From: Dethiobacter alkaliphilus AHT 1
GTDB taxonomy: Bacteria > Bacillota > Dethiobacteria > Dethiobacterales > Dethiobacteraceae
Reading direction: 5' to 3'
DNA: 64,000 bases
Assembly: GCF_000174415.1 (NCBI RefSeq)
Contig: NZ_ACJM01000001.1
Location: forward strand, 248,001 to 312,000
This document shows, piece by piece, positions 22,476 to 30,989 of the stretch. A program made the translations under genes and the position numbers. The notes below the pieces were generated by a model that worked only from the letters and a program-made list of their open reading frames with translations, ran no database searches and was not told where the DNA came from. The stretch's first letter is position 1; every line of letters begins with the position of its first letter.

Positions 22476-23768
22476 GTGACGAAAAAAGACGTACTGCAAA
22501 TTGGTATGATTGGGTTAGGAACTGTAGGAACCGGAGTCCTGCGCATTCTGGAAAAGAACGGCGAGGAAATTCGGCACAAGCTGGGCGTAGGCCTGGAAGT
22601 AAAGCGGATTGCGGTGCGCGACCCGCATAAACCCCGTGAGATAGAGGTTGATCCTTCCCTGATTGTAGATCATCCCGACCATGTGGTAAATGACCCGGAC
22701 ATTGATATTGTGGTGGAAGTGATGGGAGGCGTGGACCTGGCCCGTCAGGCCATTGCCCGGGCTTTGGAAAACGGCAAATTTGTGGTAACCGCCAATAAAG
22801 ATCTGATGGCGCAACACGGTTTGGAACTGCTGGCCATTGCCAAAAACCAGAACCGAAATATCTTTTATGAGGCCAGCGTGGCCGGGGGTATCCCTTTAAT
22901 CCGGCCGCTGAAAAACTCCCTGGCTGCCAACCATATTGAGAAGGTAATGGGGATTGTTAACGGGACAACCAATTATATTCTGACGCAAATGTCCTGCGAA
23001 GGGAAGGAGTTTTCGGAAGCGTTGGCTGAAGCACAGGAAAAAGGCTTTGCCGAGGCTGATCCTGCTTCCGACATTGAAGGGCTGGATGCTTCCTATAAAC
23101 TGGCCATTATTGCGGCCCTGTCCTTCTCCAGTAAAATTGATATGAAAGACATTTTTGTTGAGGGTATCACCAACGTTAAGCTGCGGGATATCCGTTATGC
23201 CCAGGAGCTGGGCTATGCCATTAAGCTTCTGGCCATCGGGGAAGAGACGGAGGAAGGGCTGCAGCTGCGTGTCCATCCCACCCTGATTCCTGCCGACCAT
23301 CCGTTGGCGGCGGTGGCCAATGAATTTAACGCCATTTTCCTGGAAGGGGATGCGGTGGGCGAAGTTATGTTTTATGGGCCCGGTGCCGGTTCCCTGCCCA
23401 CCGGCAGCGCCGTCTGTGCCGATATTATGGATGCGGCCCGTTGTCTGCAACACGAAGTGGAAAACGGCATTGTGGAGGCCACCTTCGGCACAAAGAAAGT
23501 GGTACCCATGGAGAAGCAGCAGTCACGGTTTTATCTGCGCCTGAAGGCCAAGGATGAACCCGGCGTCTTTGCCAGCCTGGCCACAGCCTTTGGCGAAACA
23601 AAGGTGAGCTTGGATATGATTATTCAAAAACGCAGTGACGCAGAAACGGCAGAAATTGTGTTGGTGACCCACGGGGTGTCCGAAGGCAATTTCCAAAAAG
23701 CACTGGATACAATAGAGGCTATGCCGGCGATTCGCAGCATAAACGCTATTTTGCGGGTAATAGAGTAG
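22476..23768 (+). CDS. hom: Homoserine dehydrogenase
   Basis: 430 residues, full length with the C-terminal ACT domain. It reduces aspartate semialdehyde to homoserine with NAD(P)H. Motifs: GMIGLGTVGTGVLRIL (Rossmann), VTANKDLMA, the family signature VMGIVNGTTNYILTQM, AEADPASDIEGLDASYKLAI (with catalytic Asp/Lys), and ACT (FYLRLKAKDEPGVFASLATA) that usually gives threonine feedback. GTG start behind GGAGTGAGCTAA. It lies between the ACT protein and thrB genes, 27-30 bases apart. Confidence 0.96.
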   Translation: MTKKDVLQIGMIGLGTVGTGVLRILEKNGEEIRHKLGVGLEVKRIAVRDPHKPREIEVDPSLIVDHPDHVVNDPDIDIVVEVMGGVDLARQAIARALENGKFVVTANKDLMAQHGLELLAIAKNQNRNIFYEASVAGGIPLIRPLKNSLAANHIEKVMGIVNGTTNYILTQMSCEGKEFSEALAEAQEKGFAEADPASDIEGLDASYKLAIIAALSFSSKIDMKDIFVEGITNVKLRDIRYAQELGYAIKLLAIGEETEEGLQLRVHPTLIPADHPLAAVANEFNAIFLEGDAVGEVMFYGPGAGSLPTGSAVCADIMDAARCLQHEVENGIVEATFGTKKVVPMEKQQSRFYLRLKAKDEPGVFASLATAFGETKVSLDMIIQKRSDAETAEIVLVTHGVSEGNFQKALDTIEAMPAIRSINAILRVIE

Positions 23769-23795
23769 CACAAATTCTGTGGCGGGGGAGATAGA

Positions 23796-24719
23796 ATGCT
23801 GGCTACGTCGGTAAAAGTTAAGGTGCCTGCCACTTCGGCAAACCTGGGTCCCGGTTTCGACGTTTTGGGGATGGCGCTGGATATTTATAATACGGTGGAA
23901 ATGTCGGTGGAGCCTTCAGGGACAATGATGGTGGAATCCATTGGGGAAGGTTCCCGCTTCCTGGCCAAAAACGGTTCAAAAATGCTGGTGGATGCGGTGC
24001 AAAAAGTATTTGACACCGCATCCTTTGACCCCGGGGGGTTGCGGATCCGTCAGCATAACCGTATTCCTCTTTTTCGGGGTATGGGCAGCTCCGCCGCCGC
24101 CATTGCCGGCGGCATGGTTGCTGCCAATCTGCTTTTGCCTAATCCTCTGACAGCAGAGGAATTGCTGATGCTGGCGGCGAAAATGGAAGGGCATCCTGAC
24201 AATGTGGCTCCCGCCCTCTTTGGTGGTTTTGTCATTGCTTCGCAGAATGGCGACGATGTCAGGTATACACGTATTGAACCGCCGCCAAGTCTGAAGGTGG
24301 TGGTGGCGGTGCCGGCTTTTACCCTGCCCACTAAAAAATCGCGCACCGTGATTCCTGCCCGGGTCCCGCTAAAAGATGCGGTGTTTAATATGGGACGGGT
24401 GGGCCTTTTGGTATCGGCTCTGGCCGCAGGAGATCTGGAAATGCTGCGCCATGCCATGGAGGACCGGTTGCATCAGCAGTACCGCATGCCTCTCATTCCC
24501 GGTTTGGATGAAGTGTTTGCTGCGGCGTGTAATGCCGGTGCCCTGGCTTCCACGTTAAGCGGAGCAGGCCCGGCGGTGATATCTTTTGTAACAGAAAATT
24601 CTGAAGCGGTGGGAGAAATGATGCGTCGGGCGTTTGGCCGCCACGGCATCGACTGCCGTATTATTGAAACAGCGGTGGGACGGCGGGGAGCCTTGAATTC
24701 CACGGTTTCACTACGTTAA
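23796..24719 (+). CDS. thrB: Homoserine kinase
   Basis: 307 residues, GHMP kinase fold. It phosphorylates homoserine with ATP on the way to threonine. Seen: the N-terminal VPATSANLGPGFDVLGMALD, the ATP loop PLFRGMGSSAAAIAGGMVAA (PxxxGxGSSAA), GHPDNVAPALFGGF and the C-terminal STLSGAGPAVISF. Threonine synthase (thrC) is not next to it, unlike in many Firmicutes. Placed between hom and lysC in one direction with short gaps. Confidence 0.96.
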   Translation: MLATSVKVKVPATSANLGPGFDVLGMALDIYNTVEMSVEPSGTMMVESIGEGSRFLAKNGSKMLVDAVQKVFDTASFDPGGLRIRQHNRIPLFRGMGSSAAAIAGGMVAANLLLPNPLTAEELLMLAAKMEGHPDNVAPALFGGFVIASQNGDDVRYTRIEPPPSLKVVVAVPAFTLPTKKSRTVIPARVPLKDAVFNMGRVGLLVSALAAGDLEMLRHAMEDRLHQQYRMPLIPGLDEVFAAACNAGALASTLSGAGPAVISFVTENSEAVGEMMRRAFGRHGIDCRIIETAVGRRGALNSTVSLR

Positions 24720-24741
24720 TCTAGCAGATGGGAGAAGAAAG

Positions 24742-26025
24742 ATGGCAATTATTGTGCAAAAATACGGGGGCACTTCTGTGGGGAGTGTGGAAAGAATTTA
24801 TAATGTGGCCCGCCGGGTTATGGCCTCGGCTCAGGCCGGCCATCAGGTGGCTGTGGTTGTTTCGGCCATGGGGGACACCACCGATGAGCTGGTGAGTTTG
24901 GTTAAAAGCGTCTCCCAGAATCCGTCGGAGCGGGAAATGGCTATGGTGCTTTCCACGGGAGAGCAAATCAGCATTGCTTTATTAGCCACCGCACTGCAGG
25001 AGCTGGGTTGTCCTGCCATGTCCTTTACCGGTGCTCAGGCGGGGGTTGTAACCGAAGGCAGTCCTTTAAGCTCCAGAATCATTGAATTTAACGCCGGTCG
25101 GGTAAAAGATGCGCTGCAAAATGGCAAGGTGGCCATTGTTGCCGGTTTTCAGGGCGCAGACAGTAACGGTGAAATCAATACCCTGGGACGGGGTGGCTCA
25201 GATACCACCGCCGTGGCTTTGGCTGCCGCCCTGGGTGCCGACACCTGTGAGATATATACCGATGTGGACGGTGTGTATACCATTGATCCGCGTATTGTAC
25301 CGGAAGCTGCTAAATTAACGGAAATTACTTATGATGAAATGTTGGAGCTGGCCAGCATGGGTGCCAAAGTACTGCACCCCCGTGCTGTGGAATGCGGTAA
25401 GCTGCATTGTGTAACCATCCATGTTCGTTCCAGCTTCCACGGCGAAGAGGGAACTTTGGTGAAGGGGGAGAGCAACTTGGAAAGAGGAACGGTAATAAGT
25501 GGTATAGCCTGCGATGAAAATCAGGTAAAAATTGCTGTTGTGGGTGTGCCGGACAAGCCCGGTATGGCAGCTCGCATCTTTGCTGCTTTGGGTGAGGCGC
25601 AGATTAATGTGGATTTAATTGTGCAAAGTATTCGCCGCGAAGGCGAAAATGATATCCTCTTTACTGTTCCTGACGATGATCTGGCTAAAGCCAGGGCCAC
25701 GCTGGAGCCAATTGTGGCCGAAATCGGTGCCACCGAATTATGTATTCAGAGTGATGTGGCAAAAATTTCTGTGGTAGGTGCCGGTATGGTACAGCACAGC
25801 GGTGTGGCCGCAGGTATGTTTCAGGCTTTGGCTGCAGAAAATATTAATATTGAAATTATCTCCACCTCAGAAATTCGTATTTCCTGCCTGATTGCCCAAA
25901 GTCGCCTACAGGATGCGGCACGGGCCATCCATCAATTTTTTCAGATGGATAAGCATCCAGAAAAAAGCAATATAGCATCGTGCCATACCGGCAGGAATAA
26001 TCAAGTGTGTCGTGGAATACAATAG
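24742..26025 (+). CDS. lysC: Aspartate kinase
   Basis: 427 residues, monofunctional class. It makes beta-aspartyl phosphate, the first step toward lysine, threonine and methionine. Kinase motifs: IVQKYGGTSVGS, VVSAMGDTTDEL, NTLGRGGSDTTAVALAAALG and EIYTDVDGVYTIDPRIV. Two C-terminal ACT domains (KIAVVGVPDKPGMAARIFAA; SVVGAGMVQHSGVAAGMFQA) give feedback control. The tail after FFQMD (KHPEKSNIASCHTGRNNQVC) is some 20 residues longer than usual and runs close to the alr start; it may be a read-through extension without function. Confidence 0.95.
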   Translation: MAIIVQKYGGTSVGSVERIYNVARRVMASAQAGHQVAVVVSAMGDTTDELVSLVKSVSQNPSEREMAMVLSTGEQISIALLATALQELGCPAMSFTGAQAGVVTEGSPLSSRIIEFNAGRVKDALQNGKVAIVAGFQGADSNGEINTLGRGGSDTTAVALAAALGADTCEIYTDVDGVYTIDPRIVPEAAKLTEITYDEMLELASMGAKVLHPRAVECGKLHCVTIHVRSSFHGEEGTLVKGESNLERGTVISGIACDENQVKIAVVGVPDKPGMAARIFAALGEAQINVDLIVQSIRREGENDILFTVPDDDLAKARATLEPIVAEIGATELCIQSDVAKISVVGAGMVQHSGVAAGMFQALAAENINIEIISTSEIRISCLIAQSRLQDAARAIHQFFQMDKHPEKSNIASCHTGRNNQVCRGIQ

Positions 26026-26053
26026 GTACTGTAAAGATAGGTGGTGCAATCAC

Positions 26054-27193
26054 TTGCGCGGGTTCCCGCAGCGACCGGCATGGGCTGAAATCGATTTAGG
26101 CGCCATAGGTCATAATATCAGGCAATTTAAACAGCATGTTTCTTCTCAAACCCGGTTAATGGCCATTGTCAAAGCCGACGGGTACGGCCACGGGGCTGTA
26201 GAAGTGGCCCGGGAGGCTGTGGCCGCCGGTGTTTCATTTCTTGGCGTAGGTATGGTGGAAGAAGCACTGGAGCTGCGTGAAAACGGAATAGACACACCAA
26301 TTCTGATTCTCGGTTTCACACCAAAAGCGTATGCCCCTTATCTTTGTCAGTATAATCTGACGCCCACTGTTTTTACACCGGAGGAAGCAGATGCCTTTGC
26401 GGAAGCTGCTCTTCGTGCGGGAAATGATCTGGCCGTGCATGTCAAAGTAGACACGGGCATGGGCCGGGTAGGTTGTTTCCCCTGTGAAGATGCCGATGGG
26501 TTTATTTCGCATGTTGCCTCTCTTCCTGGATTGTCTCTTACAGGGCTCTACACCCACTTTGCAGCTGCAGATGACCCGGATGCCACCTATACCCGGTGGC
26601 AGCTGGAGCGCTTTTTAAAGCTTATTGCCCGTTTGGAAGCACGCGGCATCCACATCCCGGTAAAGCATGCGGCCAACAGTGCCGGTGCCATCAGTCATCC
26701 GGAAACTCATCTGGATATGGTCCGTTTGGGAATCAGTGTCTACGGCCTGTATCCCGCAGATGAGGTCTGCCGCCGGGAAGTTAAGCTGCGTCCGGCCATG
26801 TCCTTAAAAGCTAAAGTCATCTTTGTTAAAGATGTGCCGGCCGGTACGAAAGTATCATATGGTTGCACGTACGTCACAGAGCGCGCCGCCCGGATTGCGA
26901 CCCTGCCTTTAGGCTATGGAGATGGCTATCCGCGCCATCTTTCCAATTGTGGCCAGGTGCTGATTCACGGCCGGCGGGCACCGGTGGTGGGCCGCGTCTG
27001 CATGGATTTGACCATGATTGATGTGCAGGATATTGCAGAGGTAAGTGCGGGAGATGAAGTGGTGCTCTTTGGCCGGCAGGGTGATGCTTTCCTGTCGGTG
27101 GACGAAGTGGCGCGTTGGATAGATACCATCAACTATGAAGTGGTCACCCGGATAAGCCGGCGAATACCCAGAGTTTATCTACGTGGAGACTAG
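26054..27193 (+). CDS. alr: Alanine racemase
   Basis: 379 residues. It makes D-alanine for peptidoglycan. Seen: AWAEIDLGAIGHNIRQF, the PLP Lys in LMAIVKADGYGHG, KVDTGMGRVGC, HAANSAGAI, VRLGISVYGLYP, the second catalytic Tyr in VSYGCTYV, and LPLGYGDGYPRHLSN. TTG 26054 is preferred because AGGTGG is suitably placed and it gives the usual short N-terminus; a GTG further up would overlap lysC without a ribosome site. It is directly followed by ndoAI-ndoA, the order known from B. subtilis. Confidence 0.95.
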   Translation: MRGFPQRPAWAEIDLGAIGHNIRQFKQHVSSQTRLMAIVKADGYGHGAVEVAREAVAAGVSFLGVGMVEEALELRENGIDTPILILGFTPKAYAPYLCQYNLTPTVFTPEEADAFAEAALRAGNDLAVHVKVDTGMGRVGCFPCEDADGFISHVASLPGLSLTGLYTHFAAADDPDATYTRWQLERFLKLIARLEARGIHIPVKHAANSAGAISHPETHLDMVRLGISVYGLYPADEVCRREVKLRPAMSLKAKVIFVKDVPAGTKVSYGCTYVTERAARIATLPLGYGDGYPRHLSNCGQVLIHGRRAPVVGRVCMDLTMIDVQDIAEVSAGDEVVLFGRQGDAFLSVDEVARWIDTINYEVVTRISRRIPRVYLRGD

Positions 27194-27210
27194 TTTAGGG
27201 GGTGCCTGCC

Positions 27211-27483
27211 TTGGCAGAAACGAAAAGAATTATGATTAGTCTGCCGCATCATTTACTGGAAGAGGTGGACGGAATCGTGGCTTCGGAAAAGAGAAGCCGT
27301 TCTGACTTTATCCGCGAAGCAATGCGTCTTTATCTGGAAGAGCGGGAAAAGCAGGAAATCAGGGAGAGAATGCAAAAGGGGTATATGGAAATGGCCAAAC
27401 TGAACCTGCGACTGGCAAATGAAGCCCTGGAAGTTGAAAACGAGGCCAATGTTATCGCTGAATTGTTGGTGGGTAAAAAGTGA
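27211..27483 (+). CDS. ndoAI: Ribbon-helix-helix antitoxin, EndoAI/NdoAI type
   Basis: 90 residues. RHH fold: [20 protein letters not shown] (beta strand and helix 1), [19 protein letters not shown] (helix 2 and turn). The C-terminal helix and tail ([20 protein letters not shown]) is where such antitoxins wrap the MazF toxin. TTG 27211 is chosen, as AGGGGGTG lies six bases before it. Its stop overlaps the toxin start (GTGA), giving coupled translation. Behind alr as in B. subtilis. Confidence 0.9.
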   Translation: MAETKRIMISLPHHLLEEVDGIVASEKRSRSDFIREAMRLYLEEREKQEIRERMQKGYMEMAKLNLRLANEALEVENEANVIAELLVGKK

Positions 27484-27839
27484 ATAAGGTAGAAGTAAAG
27501 CGGGGGTATATCTTTTTTGCCGATTTGAGCCCTGTTGTCGGTTCGGAGCAGGGCGGAGTGCGCCCTGTACTGGTCATACAAAACGATGTGGGCAATAAAT
27601 ACAGCCCAACTGTGATTGTTGCCGCCATTACTTCTCAGATTGAAAAAGCCAAACTGCCTACTCATGTGGAAGTACAGGCCAAAGACTACGGCCTGGAAAA
27701 AGACTCTGTTATTTTACTGGAGCAGATTCGCACCATTGACAAACAACGCCTGGAAGACAAGGTAACGGAGCTGGATGACCGGGTTATGCAAAAGGTCAAT
27801 CAGGCACTGAAGATTTCTCTTGGATTAATTGACTTTTAA
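27480..27839 (+). CDS. ndoA: MazF-type mRNA interferase toxin, EndoA/NdoA
   Basis: 119 residues, close in size and sequence to B. subtilis EndoA (UACAU-specific endoribonuclease). Seen: [33 protein letters not shown] (catalytic Arg region), [20 protein letters not shown] (catalytic Thr/Ser), [20 protein letters not shown]. Reading begins at GTG within the antitoxin stop. A terminator follows. It stops growth by cutting mRNA when the labile antitoxin is lost. Confidence 0.94.
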   Translation: MNKVEVKRGYIFFADLSPVVGSEQGGVRPVLVIQNDVGNKYSPTVIVAAITSQIEKAKLPTHVEVQAKDYGLEKDSVILLEQIRTIDKQRLEDKVTELDDRVMQKVNQALKISLGLIDF

Positions 27840-27866
27840 CATTTTAAAAAAATAATAAAAGGTTTG

Positions 27867-27900
27867 ATACGTAACCACCGGTTGCGTATTTTGCTTTTTA
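27867..27900 (+). terminator. Rho-independent terminator
   Basis: ATACGTAACC-ACC-GGTTGCGTAT (one G-U) then TTTGCTTTTT, after ndoA. Confidence 0.8.
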
Positions 27901-27915
27901 GGGAGGGTTGTCCGT

Positions 27916-28614
27916 TTGCCGCGAATCGGTATCACCTGCAATATTCGTGACGGAGAAAACACTCTGTCGCTGGCTTATTCCCAGGCTGTGGCCCGCAGCG
28001 GGGCAATTCCGCTGCTCTTGCCTGTGTGTGCGGGAAAACATCTGTGGCAGCAAATGCTGGCAAATGTGGACGGCCTGCTTTTAAGCGGCGGTGGAGATCC
28101 GGACGCCGTGCATTTCGGTGAGGAAGCCACACCGGCCCAGGGCCAGGTACAGCCAGAGCGGGACCAAATGGAGCTGTTTATGGCCCAAAGGGCTTTAAGC
28201 TGCGGCCTGCCGCTGTTGGGGATTTGCCGCGGAGCACAGGTCATGGCCATTGCCGCCGGCGGCACGCTGCATCAGGACATTGCACATATTGCCGGTGTGC
28301 AGCATGACCAACGGGCACCAAAAAACTATCTCATTCATGGTGTACGTATTATAGAGAAGTCACTGCTGCACCGCATTGTGGGGGGAAATACCCTGCGGGT
28401 TAACAGCATGCACCATCAGGCAGTTAAAACGCCGGGGAAATTGCAGATCAGCGCGAAAGCTTTTGACGGAATTATTGAAGCTGTGGAAGCTGTGCAACAT
28501 CCCTTTGCGCTGGGGGTGCAGTGGCATCCTGAATGGATGACAAAATACCTGCAGGGGCGGGCGCTTTTTCACGCCCTGAAGCAGGCAGCACTGGCCTATG
28601 GCAGACGGCAATAA
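27916..28614 (+). CDS. Class I glutamine amidotransferase-like hydrolase, peptidase C26 (PuuD-like)
   Basis: 232 residues. Gamma-glutamyl hydrolase-type fold with the catalytic Cys in LLGICRGAQVMA, the His-Glu pair in LGVQWHPEWM, and the family motifs GLLLSGGGDPDA and VNSMHHQAV. PuuD relatives cleave gamma-glutamyl-GABA or related gamma-glutamyl amides; the substrate here is not known. The TTG start follows AGGGAGGGTTGTCCG. Terminator upstream; the gene stands alone before the serA leader. Confidence 0.88.
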   Translation: MPRIGITCNIRDGENTLSLAYSQAVARSGAIPLLLPVCAGKHLWQQMLANVDGLLLSGGGDPDAVHFGEEATPAQGQVQPERDQMELFMAQRALSCGLPLLGICRGAQVMAIAAGGTLHQDIAHIAGVQHDQRAPKNYLIHGVRIIEKSLLHRIVGGNTLRVNSMHHQAVKTPGKLQISAKAFDGIIEAVEAVQHPFALGVQWHPEWMTKYLQGRALFHALKQAALAYGRRQ

Positions 28615-28686
28615 TGCCTGTCCTGCCACTGTGGCAAATTAGTAATACAATCTGGAAATAATCCCGATAAAATTTGTAAGAAATGC

Positions 28687-28759
28687 TTGCACAAATTTTA
28701 TACCTTATGGTATCATATGAATATCCCTACAGGAGACCCTCTAGGACAGGGGTTTTTTT
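28687..28759 (+). promoter_or_regulatory. serA promoter and short terminator-like leader
   Basis: TTGCAC (28687-28692) and TATCAT (28711-28716) are 18 bases apart. About 10 bases on, CCCTACAGGAGACCCTCTAGG and ACAGGGG can fold (28725-28752) and run into seven Ts (28753-28759). A transcript would end after about 40 bases unless the hairpin is overridden; this looks like an attenuator, but the stem is weak. No T-box sequence is visible. Confidence 0.5.
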
Positions 28760-28760
28760 G

Positions 28761-28857
28761 TACTGGCATGAAATAACGCTTCGCAGTTTGCGAAGCGGCT
28801 AATGTAGCCAGTACTGAAAAGTGCGCTTTAAGGAAACTTAAATAGGCGCACATTTCT
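28761..28857 (+). repeat. Dispersed two-hairpin element, copy C (full)
   Basis: Starts at the base after the leader T-run. Hairpin I: TACTGGC (28761-28767) / GCCAGTA (28807-28813) enclosing GCTTCGC-AGTTT-GCGAAGC. Hairpin II: AAAGTGCGC / GCGCACATTT with loop core AAGGAAACTTAA. Ends TTTCTTGT. It lies between the serA leader hairpin and the serA ribosome site, so it must be in the serA mRNA leader. Confidence 0.88.
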
Positions 28858-28927
28858 TGTTATATAGTGAGCATGTGATAAAAAACACATGTGAATTTAT
28901 TCGCAATAATCGGAGGAGGAAGGAATC

Positions 28928-30505
28928 ATGAAAGTACTAGTCAGTGACCAGATCTCAGATTTGGGTGTGGCCAAACTCAGAGAAAGCGTAGCGGTGGATG
29001 TTAAGACAGACCTGACACCGGAAGAGCTGGAGCAGGTTATCGGGGAATATGATGCTCTGGTGGTGCGCAGCTCCACAAAGGTGACCCGCAAAGTGCTGGA
29101 GAATGCCGGGCGCTTAAAGGTTGTGGGCCGCGCCGGTGTGGGCGTGGACAATATTGATGTGGAGGCGGCCACCGAGCGGGGGGTTATTGTTATTAATGCT
29201 CCTGAGGGCAACACCATTTCCGCTGCAGAGCATGCCATTGCCATGATGACGTCACTGGCCAGAAATATTCCCAATGCTTCTGCCTCCATGAAGGCGGGTG
29301 AGTGGAAGCGCAGTAAATTTATGGGTGTGGAACTTTACAATAAGACGCTGGGTGTGGTAGGCATGGGCCGTATAGGCAGCGAGGTTATCAAGCGTGCCCA
29401 GGCCATGGGTATGGATATCCTGGCCTATGACCCCTACATTTCCGCAGAACGGGCGGAAAAAATGGGTGTGACGCTGACCAGTACCGAAGAAATCTACCGT
29501 AAGGCAGATTTTATCACCATGCATACCCCGCTGACCAAAGCCACCAAACATATGATCAGCCATGATGAACTGGCGATAATGAAAGACGGCGTGCGCATCA
29601 TTAACTGTGCCCGCGGTGGCCTGATAGATGAAGAAGCCCTTTATGAAGCACTGAAATCCGGCAAAGTTGCCGGAGCAGCCCTGGATGTGTTTGAGGAAGA
29701 ACCGGTGACCTGCAATCCGCTGTGTGAGCTGTCCAATGTGATTGTAACTCCGCACTTAGGCGCTTCCACCGAGGAAGCGCAGGTAAACGTGGCGGTACAG
29801 GTGGCGGAGCAGGTAGTCAATGCTCTGCAGGGAGAGCCGCTTGTCAGCGCGGTAAACGTTTCGGTGATTCCGCCGGAAACACTGGCCGATGTGAAGCCCT
29901 TTATTCCGCTGATGAAGAAGCTGGGTTCCTTTTATACCCAGGTCTTTAACGGTCAGGTGGAATCGGTGGAGATTCTCTACAGCGGCGAGATTGCCAATTA
30001 CCCCACCACACCGCTGACCAATTCCTTTTTAATCGGCCTGTTGTCCGTTATTTTGCAGGAGACGGTAAACTATGTTAATGCACCGGTCATTGCCAAGCAG
30101 CGCGGTATTAAAGTGCGGGAAGTGGCCAGCAAGACGGTGGAAAACTTCACAAACCTGATTACGGTGACCATTAAAACGGCAGAGGGCACCCGCACCATTG
30201 CCGGCACCCTCTTTAACAAAGACGATATTCGCATTGTCAAAATTGATAAGTACAACATTGAAGTGGTTCCGTCCCGTTATATGTTGGTAACAAAATACAT
30301 GGATATGCCCGGCGTTATTGGTCGCTTTGGCATTACCCTGGGTGAAAGCAACATTAATATTGCCGGCATGCAGGTGGGCCGTCAGTCCATCGGCGGAGAA
30401 GCCGTTATGGCTCTGCAGGTAGACTGTCCGGTGCCCGAAGATGTGATCAAGAAACTGGAGAAGCTGGATGCCATTGTTTCCATCCGCTTTGTAAAACTGG
30501 ATTAG
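28928..30505 (+). CDS. serA: D-3-phosphoglycerate dehydrogenase
   Basis: 525 residues, the long class with the extra intervening domain and a C-terminal ACT. It oxidises 3-phosphoglycerate, the first step of serine synthesis. Seen: VVRSSTKVTRKVLENAGRLK, VVGRAGVGVDNIDVEAA, the NAD loop LGVVGMGRIGSEV, catalytic Arg in INCARGGLIDEEAL, Glu in VFEEEPV, His in VTPHLGASTEEAQ. ASB-like domain at about 320-440 and ACT (MLVTKYMDMPGVIGRFGITL) at the end, where serine may inhibit. A GGAGGAGG ribosome site precedes the ATG. serC and serB are not nearby. Confidence 0.96.
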   Translation: MKVLVSDQISDLGVAKLRESVAVDVKTDLTPEELEQVIGEYDALVVRSSTKVTRKVLENAGRLKVVGRAGVGVDNIDVEAATERGVIVINAPEGNTISAAEHAIAMMTSLARNIPNASASMKAGEWKRSKFMGVELYNKTLGVVGMGRIGSEVIKRAQAMGMDILAYDPYISAERAEKMGVTLTSTEEIYRKADFITMHTPLTKATKHMISHDELAIMKDGVRIINCARGGLIDEEALYEALKSGKVAGAALDVFEEEPVTCNPLCELSNVIVTPHLGASTEEAQVNVAVQVAEQVVNALQGEPLVSAVNVSVIPPETLADVKPFIPLMKKLGSFYTQVFNGQVESVEILYSGEIANYPTTPLTNSFLIGLLSVILQETVNYVNAPVIAKQRGIKVREVASKTVENFTNLITVTIKTAEGTRTIAGTLFNKDDIRIVKIDKYNIEVVPSRYMLVTKYMDMPGVIGRFGITLGESNINIAGMQVGRQSIGGEAVMALQVDCPVPEDVIKKLEKLDAIVSIRFVKLD

Positions 30506-30509
30506 CCGG

Positions 30510-30938
30510 TTAATAAATAACCTGATTAATGCCTCTTAACTTCCTGCCGTCGTTCTCAAACAATCCGAAATGGAGAGAGCGGCGGGGGAAGTATTTCTTC
30601 GTAATGGCAAAAACATGGGCACTGCCCAGCTGTTCTTCTCCGATTATTTTACAGGTCAGATAACGAAACAGGACCAGCTCCGTCTGAAAATTAAGACACA
30701 ATACATACAGATCACCGTCGGGCGGAGTTTTTTGCAGCTGAATCTGAAAGCGGTTTAAAGCGCTTCTCAGGGCATCTTCATCCTGAAAGAGAAACAGCTG
30801 CGGGCTGGGCTGGTTAAAGGGGTTAGCCCAGTGGTCGTTTTGTGCCAGAGTATTAATGGAGATAGGGATATACTGTAAAATGGGATAAGATAGAAACTGG
30901 CCTGCATTTTTCATCATTTGAACAATACTGCGAAACAT
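30510..30938 (-). CDS. Conserved-looking protein of unknown function
   Basis: 142 residues, start MFRSIVQMMKNAGQFLSYPI chosen because AAGGGGGGTTAAC precedes the ATG. It goes on with SINTLAQNDHWANPFNQP, a charged helix (QDEDALRSALNRFQIQL), then strands DLYVLCLNFQTELVLFRYL and HVFAITKKYFPRRSLHFGLF. No signal peptide or recognised motif. It converges on serA with only four bases between the stops, and is divergent from the FAH-family gene with 51 bases between starts, so the two may share control. Function unknown. Confidence 0.65.
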   Translation of the reverse strand: MFRSIVQMMKNAGQFLSYPILQYIPISINTLAQNDHWANPFNQPSPQLFLFQDEDALRSALNRFQIQLQKTPPDGDLYVLCLNFQTELVLFRYLTCKIIGEEQLGSAHVFAITKKYFPRRSLHFGLFENDGRKLRGINQVIY

Positions 30939-30989
30939 GTTAACCCCCCTTGCATTTGAATTAACCAGGTAAAACAGGAGGCGATTTTT

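Noticed and set aside
22896-23453. Open frame of about 185 codons on the minus strand within hom
   Set aside because: Antisense to clear homoserine dehydrogenase motifs and without a ribosome site.
26012-26053. Earlier GTG start for alr
   Set aside because: It would lie inside lysC without a ribosome site; TTG 26054 has AGGTGG properly spaced.
28615-28927. T-box leader for serA
   Set aside because: No AGGGTGGNACCGCG motif, specifier loop or long leader is visible; only a short hairpin is.
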